From assembly GCA_014843695.1 (NCBI GenBank), contig CM026390.1, positions 20,809,236 to 20,873,235 of the forward strand: DNA of 64,000 bases. Reading direction: 5' to 3'. Position 1 is the stretch's first letter; each line of letters opens with the position of its first letter. The notes under the pieces were generated by a model. The model did no database searches and had not been told where the DNA came from. It saw only the letters and a program-made list of their open reading frames with translations. Shown piece after piece: positions 1 through 11,654 of this stretch. The DNA comes from Archivesica marissinica. Taxonomy: Eukaryota > Mollusca > Bivalvia > Venerida > Vesicomyidae. A program made the translations under genes and the position numbers.

Positions 1-540
1 ACAGCTAAGAATGTGCGTGGACTATCAGATTCTAAACAGCAAGACAGTTAGGGATCCATATGCCCTCCCACGGATCGAAGAAGTATTCGATTGCTTAAAT
101 GGTGCCAAATATATCACGACAATAGACATGAAACTGGGTATCATCAAGTGGAGGTAGAAGAACACCACAAACAGAGGATTAGATTTACTGTAGGTACTGT
201 GGATTTTGGGAATTCAATAAAATGCCGTTTGGTCTCACAAATAGCCCAGCTACACACCAAAGGCTCATGGATAATGTTTAGGGGACTTAAACCTCCCTCA
301 AGATATGTATCATCTACTTAGATGATCTGATAATTTTCAGCAGAAATTATCAAGAACACATAGAACGTCTTGATCTTGTTTTGTCCAAATTGAAAGCATG
401 TGGTCTTAAATTAGCACCTGAAAAATGTAAATTCTACCAAACCAAAGTAAATTTTCTCTGACATGTGGTTAGTAACAACGGAATTGAGACTGACCCAAGT
501 AAAATAGAGAGGATTGGCAAATGCGGACAAACTTAGATCA
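1..540 (+). pseudogene. Reverse transcriptase fragment of the gypsy element (broken)
   Basis: Three successive frames carry RT motifs. MCVDYQILN and TIDM (first catalytic Asp) lie in the first frame to about position 130, GYHQVEVEEHH in a second to about 205, and FNKMPFGLTNSPA then the catalytic YLDD box (about 318-330) in a third. There is an in-frame stop near 270 and further frame changes before the next segment at 514. Family knowledge: YLDD is a usual variant of the YxDD box in gypsy RTs. The fragment is cut by the window start. Confidence 0.9.
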
Positions 541-1387
541 TTTCTCGCTTTTGCCGGATATTACCGTCATTTCATACAGGATTTTAGTAAAATAACCAGA
601 CCATTGTCAGAATTACTACCACCTACTATGGGAAAGAAAGGCAAGAAGAAATCAGCCAAAGACTGGCAATGGGCAGAAATCGAGCAAAGAACATTTGAAA
701 AATTGAAGGTCATCTTATCATCGCCACCAATTTTAAGCTACCCTGATTTTGAAAAACTATTCAAGCTACATACAGATGCTTCTGGCTTGAGAACTCGGTG
801 TGGTATTATACCAACTGCAAGGAGACCAGAAGAAAGTTATAGCCTTTGCTAGTAGAGCCCTTTCGAAATCAGAACGTAATTACTCTGCATACAAACTTGA
901 GTTTTTATCTTTGAAATGGGCAGTCACAGAGAAGTTCAAAGATTACCTAGCAATTAATCAATTCACTGTATTAACAGATAACAACCCATTGACATACATT
1001 CTTACCACTGCTAAATTAGATGCTACTGGTCATAGATGGGCTTCAGCATTAGGTGAATTCAACTTCGATATATACTATCGTGCTGGATTAAAGAACACCG
1101 ACGCGGATCCATTAAGCAGATACCCGCATGAGAAGGTACGGAAAGACAATGAAGGTGTGATGAAGATAGACGACAAAACTGTAAAGGCTATATGTTGTTG
1201 CACGATAAACCCACCATTTGCAGAAGTGCTACCTTCATTTAATATCAACATAATAGAAGCAACAGAAGACCCTGGACAAGGTTTAGCCCAGATAAAACTT
1301 AAAGAAATACGACGGAAACAGAGGCAATATCCACTAATAGAGAAATTGATCAACAACTACCAAGACATATATCAAGAGATGACATGA
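514..1387 (+). pseudogene. RT connection / RNase H region of the gypsy element (frameshifted)
   Basis: Two overlapping frames (514-852 and 800-1387) together carry the RT thumb motif (FLAFAGYYRHFI), the RNase H start TDASG (about 772-786), the conserved FASRALSKSERNYSAYKLEF block, TDNNPLTYI, and DADPLSR at the C-terminal end (about 1100-1120). The acidic RNase H residues are visible, but a frameshift near 790-800 splits the domain just after its first Asp. Downstream sequence to 1387 is the linker to integrase. Confidence 0.9.
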
Positions 1388-2120
1388 CGATGAAGCGACA
1401 GTTCAAATATTTGAAAATTAAGAGAGGAGTTCTATATAGAAGAGTGAATGTAGAGGAGGAATTAATTGATCAGTTAGTGATACCAGATGTATACAGGAAA
1501 GATATTTTAAGGGGATTGCATGATGACATAGGACACCCTGGTAGAGACAGAATGATGAGATTGATGAGAGAACGATATTACTGGACTGGTATGTTCAATG
1601 ATGTAGATCAGTGGGTAAGAAAGTGTGACAGATGCATTCGGAGAAAAACAACAACACAGAGAGCTCCGTTTGTTGGAATAACAACAACATATCCGTTAGA
1701 GCTAGTATGCTTCGATTTCCTAACGTTATACATCAAAAGGAGAATTTGGGAATGTACTAGTGATAACAGATCACTATACCAAATATGCAGTTGCAATCCC
1801 GACAAAAAACCAAAGTAGACCACCGCTGAAGCATTTTACAATCATTTCATCGTAAACTACGGAATACCTACCAGACTACACTCAGACCAAGGGGCTAATT
1901 TTGAAAGCCAGATAATCAAAGAGCTGTGTGAGATAGCCAACATGAAAAAACTACACCATATCACCCACAAGGAAATTCAGGACCAGAGAGAATGAACAGA
2001 ACTCTGTTAAACATGCTCGGTACTCTTGAAAACGCAGAAAAGACCGATTGGAAGAAGTACATAAACTCGCTTGTTTATGCTTACAATTGTACTCCCCATG
2101 AAGCCACACGAATATCGCCA
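1384..2120 (+). pseudogene. Integrase region of the gypsy element (broken in the catalytic core)
   Basis: The HHCC zinc finger is intact (H-DDIGHPGRDRM...C-DRC, about 1518-1640). The core begins LELVCFDF with the first catalytic Asp near 1712, then a frameshift near 1740 and a stop around 1817. The second Asp is in HSDQG (about 1879-1893). The region of the third acidic residue is damaged around 1975-1995, where the element changes frame again. The result is a non-functional integrase. Confidence 0.88.
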
Positions 2121-3436
2121 TACGAGCTTATGTTCGGAAGGAAGCCAAAATTACCAGTGGATGTAACGTTTGAAAAGGCATATGCAGACACAACAAGCAG
2201 AACAACAAAAGAGTACATAGATGACCTCAGAGACAGGATAAAGAAAACACAGAATATAGTAGAACAACATGTGGAGAGATCAAAGACAAAGCAGAAGAAA
2301 TACTATGATAGGCGAGCTAAGGCAGTAAAGATACACGTTGGAGATAAAGTGATAGTGAAGATTCTCGCACATGAAGGAAAACACAAGATAGCGGATCGAT
2401 TTGAGGAAGAATTATTCACGGTTATTGAACAACCAAGGTCAGAAATACCGGTGTTTCGAGTGAAAGGAGACAAGTCAGGGATAGTGAAGACACTTCACAG
2501 TAACCATCTACATCTAGTTAATCAGCTGGATGAATTGGAGGAGCAGGTGAAGGATGTCATACAAGATAGACCTATAGAGATAAATGAGGAAGAGGTGGAT
2601 ACTAGAAATACAGAGAATATAGAAGATATTCAGAGTAGAGGTGACGTCACCAGTGACACAGAGGATGAAGATATGTTTAACCTTGTTGTAGAGGCAAGTA
2701 TCGGAGGTGATCCGGACACCTCAGGACATACTCGATCAGATCTTCTGATAGGTAATGAAGAATTAGGAAATACTCATGCAGACATTCTGATGGGTAATGA
2801 TGAATTAGGACATTCCCATGTAGATGTTCTGAGAGATAATGATGAAGTAGTGAATGTAGTTACAGGTAATGAAGTTAATATAGAGGGAGTTAACATAGTT
2901 GAAGAAATGAATGCAGTTAGGGAAGTTGATAGAGGTGATGAAGTTAATTCAGAGGTAATTAACACAGTGGAACAATTGATTGGGGATGGTAGAGTGAATG
3001 TTATAGAAGAAGTGGAGGTGAATGGAGATGTTGATACCTCCAATCTAAAAACTACAGGAGCAGTAGAAACGGAGATACCAGCGAAAACTATGGGTCATGA
3101 GAGAGAGGATAAGTCAGAGACACCAAGAACATTGGAAACCACAGATATTGAAGATAAAGATGATGATGATGATACAAGAAGGAACACGAGTCTGAGGACG
3201 TTATTAGTAAACCAAAAGAAGAGGAACCAAGAACGGTACCTCCAAAACCACCGCCAAGAAGATCCATCAGAGAAAGAAGAGAACCTGATAGATACAAAGA
3301 TTATCAGATGTACAGTTCAAATGCATTACCATATTACCCAAAGATATATGCTGTGAACTCATTGGTAATGTCTGGCGCCCTAAACAGCATGGATAGTGAC
3401 ATGGCAAGGAATGTCCTTGCTAGTATCTTGAAATGA
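1992..3436 (+). pseudogene. C-terminal integrase, GPY/F-like module and acidic tail of the gypsy element
   Basis: A long frame from 1992 to 3358 encodes the end of integrase (YAYNCTPHEATRISPYELMFGR), a basic segment, a GPY/F-like module (DRFEEELFTVIEQ...FRVKG..SGIVKTLHSNHLHLV) and then a 250-residue, strongly acidic, Asn/Glu/Val-rich extension with imperfect internal repeats (GNEELG..HADIL.GNDELG..HVDVL). A frameshift near 3250 moves the final arginine- and tyrosine-rich segment into another frame that ends at a TGA near 3436. Function of the tail is unknown. Confidence 0.8.
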
Positions 3437-3962
3437 TATTGAAATACATGTAACTTGTTTTTTAATAAACTTTTAAATTGCTTTTAATAATCTGATTTTG
3501 TATACAGTCATAGTATACCTAGTATTGCGAGGTTGCAATATTTGGTTATAGGGGGGCAGACTGGTGTATTGCATAACAGTTGTGTACAAGAAGTGTATTG
3601 CACAAAAGTGGTATGCAAACGAGTATATGAAATAACAATTTGTGTACACATGTTTTGCTACGTTAATAGTAATTAGTAGATATATGTAGTATTAGATACA
3701 TGTAGTATATGGAATTAATGTAGAAAGTAGGTAATAACATGTAACAGATGTATAACATGTAAGGTATTGTGTGGATAGTACATGTGTTTGGAGATTTGTA
3801 GTATAGGAGATACTAAGTTGACGCTGTTTGACTGATTGACGGGACGCCATTTCAGACAAGGGGGAAGTGTGTAATCGTGTGGATTTTAACACTTTGTGTA
3901 AATTGGGGTAAATTGTATTATAATAACATTAGAGTTGTGTCCCTTGTTTTCACAAGATTTTT
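3437..3962 (+). other. Probable 3' untranslated/LTR region of the gypsy element
   Basis: No coding. Two polypurine-like tracts (3551-3560 and 3858-3866) are followed by TG-starting AT-rich sequence, which would suit the start of a 3' LTR. Without the matching 5' LTR the boundaries are undecided. The stretch ends where the inverted fragment at 3963 begins. Confidence 0.45.
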
Positions 3963-4044
3963 GAACATCTACATGGGAATGTCCTAATTCATCATTCATT
4001 ACCCATCAGAATGTCTGCTTGAGTATTTCCTAATTCTTCTTTAC
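3963..4044 (-). repeat. Inverted copy of part of the gypsy acidic-tail coding region
   Basis: This 82-nt stretch is the reverse complement of 2752-2829 with a 4-nt duplication (CATT) and a few substitutions. It sits about 1.1 kb downstream of its source in opposite orientation, so a transcript across both could fold into a stem of about 78 bp. It may be a rearranged fragment of a second element copy. Confidence 0.85.
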
Positions 4045-5087
4045 GAGAGTGAACACAATATAGTTTGACAGGTTTAATGGCGGAAAAGATATATTAGTAG
4101 TTTTTAACAAGATCAAGATGAACTTGGTTAGTAATGTTGGTGAGATTCGAACCCAAACATGGCTAGCCAAACATTCTGTCAGGTGTAATAAAGTAACTCT
4201 AAATAATAATTAATACTAACTAAGTAAGATCAATCACCATTCTATCTATTGTGCACTATTTGAATTCTAATTTGCAGTAACCGCAGCATAACATCACAGT
4301 GAGAGGGTGTGGCCAGTGGATAATAGTCTCATCTCCACAAGATGGTAAGGGTCATTATATAATTATGTTATGATATTAGTATGGTGTGTACTTATTGTAA
4401 CGGTTATTCGTATGATTGTATATATCGGATCGATAACAGCGTTTATCGATGTCTACTCAGGTTCTGAGGTTCGAACCCCGGTTGAAGCTATGTAGCTTAT
4501 TGGACAAGGCCATCAAGATTTATAAAGAGTGATCACCCTGGTTTTATTGTTGGTGACACAGGTCAAGAAGATGTCCGTCATTTGATAGGTTTTAAGAATA
4601 TTTGTACATTGTAACATGATTTGCTAAAATACTGTAATATAATGTTATGTTCAATGGTAACATTGATGTTTAGACAAATCCTGATTGTGTTTCAGGGTTC
4701 GGGTCCGTGACAGATTGTGAGTTAATAGTAAATTACAGTAAACAATATAAACAGTCAACTTTAGTTGTTCCAGTTATTTGGCCCAGTGAGTCCAGGACAT
4801 GAAACAAACCTTGACACACCTAGACCCAGTACAGGCATTAAGCCGAAAGGGCAAGAGGGTACATGTATTTAATACGAATAAATATGTTTAAACTACAGTG
4901 ACAACATCATTCTGGTTTAAAATACTGCATACGTCCCTATTTAGATTCCTACAGCCAAGTAAAAGTGATGATGTTACACTGTTTTCATAGGAGATTCGTG
5001 CGTTTTTAATCTGTGGATAGAGAAGATGATGGGATACGGATAATCCATGTCACTGTCTCCTAATAAATCACCATACACCTTGTGACT

Positions 5088-5172
5088 GTAGTTTATTTGC
5101 TTTGGGGGTATTAGTGATGTAGGAAGATAGCAGGTGCCCCCTCCCCCGCCCAATTAATATTTCAGGCACATC
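5088..5172 (-). repeat. SINE family C, truncated 3' part
   Basis: Matches the tail half of family C (TTTGGGGGTATTAG..., then AATATTTCAGGCACA). It is directly joined to a fragment of family D, so two old insertions overlap here. Confidence 0.55.
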
Positions 5173-5245
5173 ATCCACATTGCCTCTTCTCTCTCCCTCA
5201 TTGTGATGGATTCCATCAGGAATGAGGTCTTGAGAGCTAATACCG
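5166..5245 (+). repeat. SINE family D fragment
   Basis: Shares CACATTGCCTCTTCTCTC and GATGGATTCCATCAGG with the longer family D copies at 11655-11915 and 14108-14375. Confidence 0.6.
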
Positions 5246-5301
5246 GTAATCTTAATGCTATCAAGCTAAATTAAATTTGTATGAACACAAGATTCACTCA
5301 C

Positions 5302-5430
5302 CTCTCTAACGGACGTAGTTTCACGTATGAAGAAGAAATTATAGCTGCCAATGTATCGCTCTATTCTGGCTCCCGGCACATACGCTAATGGTGTAATCTC
5401 TATACCCTGTATAGACCGGCCGCCAAAAAC
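5302..5430 (-). CDS. C2CD5: C2CD5 exon G (start of last YbjQ-like domain)
   Basis: The minus strand has an acceptor ATATGTTTGCAG, then 43 codons from VFGGRSIQGI through EITPLAYVPGARIERYIG to FFIRETTSVRE, then a strong donor GAG|GTGAGTGA. Phase is 0/0. The segment TPL..(V/I)PGA.I..Y(I/L)G...FFIRETTS(V/L)RE is the hallmark start of the C-terminal YbjQ-like domain of C2CD5. The rest of that domain should be encoded by further exons, which I do not find between 1 and 5300; they must lie left of the window, beyond the gypsy element that sits in this intron. Confidence 0.95.
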
Positions 5431-5624
5431 CTGCAAACATATAGTTAAACATCTGTGTCTGGGCATTTTTATTGTTTTATATCTTAGTAGAGCATTCAAG
5501 AATATAGGATATGTAAATCACGAAATTTGATGCAATGCAAACTCTGGATGTTGAATTGTGATGTTGTTCACACTCTCTACAATCTATAATGCCAATAAAT
5601 GTTGAATTGAGAGGAGGGTTTTTC

Positions 5625-5863
5625 ATTGTTTTGGGGTTTAAAGTCGCACAGCTTAGGTCATAAATTATGGCGACTGTCCAGCTACTATTGATGGAGAAAA
5701 ACCCTGTATTCCTCTATGAGCAAAATCTGTAAGGCACAGTCGGGCATCCCAGTATAACCTCTGACCAGTTGTATAGTTTCCTCACACCCTCCAGTGAGGT
5801 TCAAACATGCAAAGGGCGAGTGATTTGAAGTCAACGACCGTAACCACTCGACCACGGAAGCCC
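5625..5863 (-). repeat. tRNA-derived SINE, family C
   Basis: Read on the minus strand it starts with a box-A-like GGTCGAGTGGTTACGG, has a degraded box B (TTTGAACCTC), and ends with the family tail that includes ATTTATGACCTAAGC and AAACCCCAAAAC. It is shared with copies at 19012-19232, 19271-19513 and 47876-48139 and partial copies at 5088-5172 and 59966-60095. Confidence 0.75.
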
Positions 5864-7192
5864 ATGTAGAGATGATAGGATCTTACATGAGTAGTGATTT
5901 CATACCATATTTTATGAAACAAGTTTTAGTATTTTGCGAACCTGTTGGCGAGCTAAAGAGCAAAATTCCAAAACGAGTTTAATAAAACATGACATGAACT
6001 CACGAGTGTAAGATCCTGTTTATCACATTACAACATTAACAAGAACAATCAATTTGAAGAAATAAAAATGGTTCTGTTTGCCAGTATATTTTTGAGCCTT
6101 CTCACATTAAATAAACAAATATAGTTGAATATAATAATTATTCTCCAAAACCTGCATGTCCAATATTTACACCTCCGTATCTAAGTAAATACTAAAAAGT
6201 TTCTTTTAAAAATTATATCGTTGAAAACATCATTTATTTTTCTACATTTTTTATTCTTACCATAAATATATTAAAGTAAGTTTTTATCAGGGAAAACAGG
6301 GTTAAACATGATAGGGGTCATTTTATCAGTTTTTCCTGAAATACCTTATACAGTGTACAGTTATTGGTTTCTTATCTATTGGTAGCTGATAAGCTATTAC
6401 ATAGTTACTGTATTGGGCTGGAGAACCTGATATGACTGTTTTATTATGAGGGAAAGGGTTAAGCTGCATCCATACTCAGTAGTAAATAGTCCCTGATAAT
6501 CAAACAACTTCATGAAAATAATCGACATAATATTTTCAATCACTGTATTCTGTTAGTTCATTTTAGCATTTATTGATCTAAGAAATTAATTTTCAACAAA
6601 TAAAGCATGAACACAAACAACATGTATATGTCGAATGTCTATTGCAGGTTGTCAATGTCATGCCACGACCAATCAGAGTCCTTCCAGGTGTTATTAAAGG
6701 TGTGGTTATATAAGAATTTATGACAAGACTGTATTACACTGAATACAAGCAAAGTTATGTGATAAAGTTTGATACAATGGAGTTAGAGGACAGAGTAAAA
6801 TTGGACAGACATTTTCATTGATTATACACATACAATCATATTGAATTAACCAGTCGCGAAATGCACTGTCGCTCCATCTCTAAGATTACGTGACCCAGTA
6901 ACGCAACACCTCTGACAAATAGAACTATATGGATTGGACCAGGATTATAGATAGATAAAACTGGCCCTGATTGAACATATTAAATTTAGAATTTGCCGGA
7001 AATACGCTGTAACTATTTATGTTATACTAATACTACACTAAAATAATAAGATGGATGTCAGTGGCATATAATGCAGTACATATTGCTGATGAATGGTCAT
7101 GATTATAGTACGTAGATAGTGTGTGGCACAACGAGTGGGAACGAGGAAATACCTGTTATTTATTTGTATAAAACATCAATGCATCTATCATT

Positions 7193-7474
7193 TTCTAGTT
7201 GTATATAATTATATACATATATATCCACATACACATATTTTCTAGTTGTATATAATTATATACATATATATCGACATACACATATTTTCTAGTTGTATAT
7301 AATTATATACATATATATCCACATACACATATTTTCTAGTTGTATATAATTATATACATATATATCGACATACACATATTTTCTAGTTGTATATAATTAT
7401 ATACATATATATCGACATACACATATTTTCTAGTTGTATATAATTATATACATATATATCGACATACACATATT
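7193..7474 (+). repeat. 47-bp AT-rich minisatellite, 6 units
   Basis: Six near-identical 47-bp units (282 nt), each containing TTCTAGTTGTATATAATT and then ATATATACATATATATC. Units differ mainly at one site (ATCCACATA or ATCGACATA), so the array is young or homogenised. Rich in TATA palindromes that could form cruciforms. Confidence 0.95.
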
Positions 7475-7525
7475 ACAGTAGGGTTTCCACTGGAGAAAAT
7501 AAATATTTCGCCATGAAAATGTTCT

Positions 7526-7770
7526 AGTTTAAACTTTATTTATTTTACAACGATTACGAAGCAAGTTTTAACAACTTATATTAATCACTCTTGTTGACGC
7601 AGATGAAAGCGTATATGTGGTCATTTGTGTGGAAGGAAACCGGAGTACCAGGAGAAAACCCACCTGTCCAATCTGGTGACCAACGTACCATCTCACATAC
7701 TTCCCAGTCCGAGGATCGAACGAGGGTTGCATTGGTGAGAAGCGAGCGCGCTAACCACTGCACTAATCGG
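7526..7770 (-). repeat. tRNA-derived SINE, family A
   Basis: On the minus strand: CCGATTAGTGCAGTGGTTAG (box A), GTTCGATCCTCGG (box B), a central GGACAGGTGGGTTTTCTCC block, and a 3' tail GAGTGATTAATATAAGTTG ending in an AT-rich stretch. Other copies: 16755-16943, 44871-44982, 45424-45650 and 60816-61030. Confidence 0.85.
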
Positions 7771-8839
7771 AATGTTCTTAAGACTGTGAATGGGATCTAA
7801 CTACCAACTTATGGAACAAAAGTTACTAGTTACCAACTTATGGAACAAAAGTTACTAGTGTTTGCCCCAGGGTGATACTGAACCCATCTTTAATGTGGCA
7901 GAATTGACGTGGTGGTCTCATATTTTGTGTTTCCCGCAGCACTGGTAATTCAGGAAAGCCGTGACTATGAAAAATCCCTTTTCCCGTTTGGAATAGGTGT
8001 TGTCATCACCAATCTGTGGCCAAAGCCGGGAAAATATCCGTAGTAATGAATTTAGACATTAAAATCGTCTTACAACAGCGATTTTACTGGCATTAAACTA
8101 AAGTTTTGTGAAAACACGGATATTCTGCATCTATTTTTAGACGTGCACATGTTATGAGAAGTTTCATAGCGGTTACTTCCCTTACAACTGTAGTTTGGTT
8201 TTGGCATAATATTGCAGCCATTCCCTAACAAACTTCCATTCCGGTCAGAATATACGGCCTGTGGTTGGTGTCGATGGTTTGATACATGTGTTTTCCGTGA
8301 TGGGTATGTCAACGGCGGAGTTTTCACTGGGTGTCGACAGTACTTCGGTTACACACCCGCACACTTTGACCGTTTGATATTGTAAAATAACTCTGATATT
8401 TTATTTCATTTGATTGACATTTGTGTCGATGTAACTTCATATTTACGTTTTCTACCCATGAGAAATACAAATACTCTTGATTCTGCCTTGCATGATGGTA
8501 CACTTTGTATTGTGATATAAGTCGGAGATAATTCTTTGAAAACAAAGTGATTTCACGTGTGTGATTTTGTACATTGAATGTTAGATTTAAATACATGTCA
8601 CTGAGTCATCTTATTACCACATAATTAACTAATTAATTGTAATTGCGTTCATTTAGGCAGAATGATGATGATGATTTTATTACATTACCAATGGATTAAC
8701 ATAATCTTCTAAGTGACTTTAATTTGTTAGCACTACATACACACAAAACTGTTAGGTAATTGCGCTCATTAATAAGGTGGTATCATTAATTATTTGCCGA
8801 TAGAAGTTCAATGACAAATTGGTCATCATATTTTTATTT

Positions 8840-8930
8840 GTTCCAATGTACCTCAGGGATGTTTCATATACTTTACTAACAATGGAAAACTTTATCCAAT
8901 GTATCTCAGGGATGTTTCATATATGTGACC
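8840..8930 (+). repeat. Short tandem duplication, unit about 53 bp
   Basis: Two copies of a unit with CCAATGTACCTCAGGGATG and TTTCATATACTTTACTAAC. The same unit recurs in tandem near 10900-10990, so this is a small dispersed repeat with tandem structure. Confidence 0.75.
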
Positions 8931-10149
8931 CGCCATATCAAAATCAGTCGTAAGTCAGGATTATCGTAAGGCAGATAATTACATTATAAGTCACCAACAA
9001 AATGGTATTTTAACAATTTTCAGATTATTGTATAATGGCATTTTATAATCATTTATCTTTATAATAAATGTGACGCACATATTTGTGTAATTTAAGGCAT
9101 TAAAAACACATTTTAATTAGCTTGGTGTTAATTGCCATTGTTATTAATCGCAGTGAAACAAAAGATCTAAGCTGGGTAGGCGGTGTTTTCCGATGTCCTT
9201 CAATGATACTGTCCCGCGGTTCGGCCCCATGTATTTGGTACCGAAATAAACTAGATGACGTATTTTCAGCTGATGCTATTTTTGAAGTAAAATCTTATAT
9301 GCTTCCAATTAATCAACGGCTTTAAATCAATCGAATTTTTTCAAAAATCTCTTCGGTTGCAACGTAAACGTGATTCCCACTCATCCATTGGCCGATAAAC
9401 ACCACGTGATCTGCAAGTGCGCACCTGTTCCTATGTTCACAGACGATTGGATAGAATCAAAACGATTTTCGGTGTGATTTCATGACGATTATTCATTATA
9501 TAGCTTAATATTTAGATTTATTTCGATGCAAATCAGTCATATATAGGTAAATGGTAAACCTAGACAAGTGTAGAACCTTTATCTGCTGATTTGTTGTGTG
9601 AAATTTTAACACACCGTTATCTGTACCTGTGTTCCGTGTAGTCCAGTATTTCGGACGTACATGTATTTAATATAAATTCTAAAATAATACTTCACCTGAA
9701 TCCAAAAGTTCATTCATTCTTTAATAATTTAATTCAGCTTTTATGTTTCATAATATTACAAAATAATTGTTTACTTTTCACTGTTTACCAGCATTTCATC
9801 CCTTTTCTAATTCATAGCTGCACAATATACAAGGTTACTTTACTTCCCACAAAAAGCCATAAATTACCTCCTAATCCTTTCCTAAAACAACACAACTGAT
9901 AAGGGGAATTGTGGGAAGTAAACATTTTAATTGATCAATGAAACACTGATACTGTGTACTATGATCCAATTAACAGGATTATATAACAGCAGGTGTCCAC
10001 TTATGCCCTAGGCACTGTCAGATCAGACTAATCAAAGGAGTCAATATACAGGGGCCATACAACTAGAATATCGACAAAGACATGGAGATTGCTACATGTA
10101 CTCTAAAAAGTCAGAATAATCCTTTCAGGATATAGTGGTTTAACCCATA

Positions 10150-10285
10150 CCCTGATATATACGTATTTCTACGTGTTATCGGCCACCTGATATATACGTA
10201 TTTCTACGTGTTATCGGGCACCTGATATATACGTATATATACGACCATACCAGTCACCTGATATATACGTGTTTTTACGTGTCCG
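10150..10285 (+). repeat. 35-bp minisatellite with TACGTA palindromes, 4 units
   Basis: Four imperfect units of about 35 bp, each CACCTGATATATACGTATT then TCTACGTGTTATCGG. The unit holds two ACGT cores (TACGTA and TACGTG), giving eight in 136 bp. CG is otherwise scarce in this AT-rich neighbourhood. Confidence 0.9.
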
Positions 10286-10889
10286 TTTTAAATCCATCAT
10301 TTTCGCTACTTATATACGGCAGAAAAGCGGTCAAAATATGTTTCAATATACAACAAGAACATATCTATAAATGTTACAATGAAAATAAATCTAAAAATAG
10401 CAATTACTCGGGGCAAACCCATTCATTAGCTTGCATAAAAATATCTAGGTATTTGGTAAATTTCCACAGTGCTAATTCACAGGCCAATTCATGCGTATGG
10501 TCTAAAATTAGAATTGGATTGAAATTAGAACATTTATCACGTGACATTATGATGCATTAAATGGGTTCCCTGGTGGGGGGGGGGGATGCAGGTGTTTGAA
10601 ATGTGTTTGAAGTTTCTGTTGTATAACCACGGCTATAGATCAAAGTGCATGTAAGTCATAATGTTATGCAAGCATGATGTTTTTTGCTATACAGCAGGGT
10701 AATAACATTTGGGTTCAAAGGTTTTAATGCTAATTACCGACTAATGTCGGCATGACAACAGTTGGACAGGAAGCATCCAGTTCGAAATACACAGGGCGGT
10801 GTCTTAGGAACTTGTTGATATCAAAGGATGTGTGTTGTAGCCTCATGGAATGGCTAATGTTGCCAGCTAAACAGAGGGTAATAAACTAA

Positions 10890-10990
10890 ATTGGTAATAT
10901 CCAATGTACCTCAGGGGTGTTTCATATACTTTACTAACAATGGAAAACTGTATCCAATGTACCTCTGGGAAATCTCATATATTTTACTAA
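10890..10990 (+). repeat. Second locus of the roughly 53-bp unit
   Basis: Units with TCCAATGTACCTCAGGGGTG and TTTACTAACAATGGAAAAC, matching 8840-8930. Confidence 0.7.
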
Positions 10991-11467
10991 CAACATATCT
11001 TTGATTGTAGATTCAAATAATATTTACCAAACGATAACATATTTCGTACTCTGTTTTACGATATACTGCATGGTACGCATAACGATAACGAATCTGAATT
11101 CAATTCGAGTTTAACATTTAAATCAATATGGAAACCCGTTCATAGATCTCATTCCCGAAACAATTCGAATTTGAATAGCGAAATTGCTTGCGATACGATC
11201 GAAGCCAAGCATAGAACTGACGATCAATCGAACCATATCACATGACCAAGCACGCACTCACAGCCATGTGATCATCTTTATATGCACCAATAATTCGCAC
11301 ACACAATTTTGTGCCAAGTATTGTTAAGACATACGTTCTGAGCTATACTATCGTAACGCACAGAACTTGAAATTCTCACACCTGAAGCAAACACACTACT
11401 ACTACCATTGGCTATCTCGACTTCCATATGTAGTTTGATAAGGGTTAAAATCGAGTACAGTACTTAC

Positions 11468-11511
11468 TTGACTAGGTTTCTTCTTAATACTTTCTGTTCT
11501 AATCTTTGGCA
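11468..11511 (-). CDS. C2CD5: C2CD5 micro-exon F (44 nt, basic linker)
   Basis: A 44-nt exon on the minus strand lies between acceptor GCTATTCACAG and a near-perfect donor CAA|GTAAGTAC. It contributes V (split codon) plus PKIRTESIKKKPSQ. Phase 1 in and 0 out is exactly what is needed to join exon E (phase 1 out) to exon G (phase 0 in), and without it those two do not join in frame. The protein segment is a short basic linker with no expected conservation. It is far too short for frame scans. The alternative is a chance splice-site pair, but the phase fit argues against that. Confidence 0.75.
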
Positions 11512-11654
11512 CTGTGAATAGCAATAACAGAACATTTACATGTACAATAATGTTGTGTGTCTATCTACCATATATTCCTGACCATAAGTCGAGGGTCAAA
11601 TTCTGGCTTGAAATAGTTGATTTTAAGCTAGATCCTGCCATAAGTCAAGGGTAC

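Larger units (their letters stand above)
1..3960 (+). mobile_element. Degenerate Ty3/gypsy-type LTR retrotransposon, 5' part outside window
   Basis: The plus strand carries remnants, in canonical gypsy order, of reverse transcriptase (1-540), RNase H (about 760-1110), integrase zinc finger and core (about 1510-2120), a GPY/F-like module (about 2330-2520) and a long acidic C-terminal tail. Frameshifts and stops break the polyprotein in several places, so it is inactive. Possible polypurine tracts followed by LTR-like starts occur at 3551-3560 (GGGGGGCAGAC) and 3858-3866 (AAGGGGGAAG); I cannot resolve the LTR boundaries because the 5' LTR is not in the window. It lies antisense to C2CD5, in the intron after exon G. 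Confidence 0.85.
4045..5301. other. Intron sequence 3' of exon G, repeat fragments only
   Basis: No exon found. It holds two tRNA-like T-arm motifs (GAGATTCGAACCC near 4141 and GAGGTTCGAACCCC near 4460), suggesting old tRNA-derived repeat pieces, and SINE fragments at 5088-5172 and 5166-5245. The next C2CD5 exon expected after exon G is not here. Confidence 0.6.
5431..11467. other. C2CD5 intron G-F (6.0 kb) with SINEs and two minisatellites
   Basis: No coding exon recognised. Contents: SINE copies (5625-5863, 7526-7770), a 47-bp array (7193-7474), a 28-bp direct duplication (about 7801-7858), a duplicated unit of about 53 bp near 8840-8930 that recurs near 10900-10990, a 35-bp array (10150-10285) and a G-homopolymer near 10575-10585. 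Reading frames of 60-93 codons here have no homology I recognise. Confidence 0.6.

Noticed and set aside
4139..4170. Primer-binding site of the gypsy element (TGGTGAGATTCGAACCC)
   Set aside because: It lies downstream of the coding region, where a 3' LTR or flank is expected, not after a 5' LTR. More likely a fragment of a tRNA-derived repeat.
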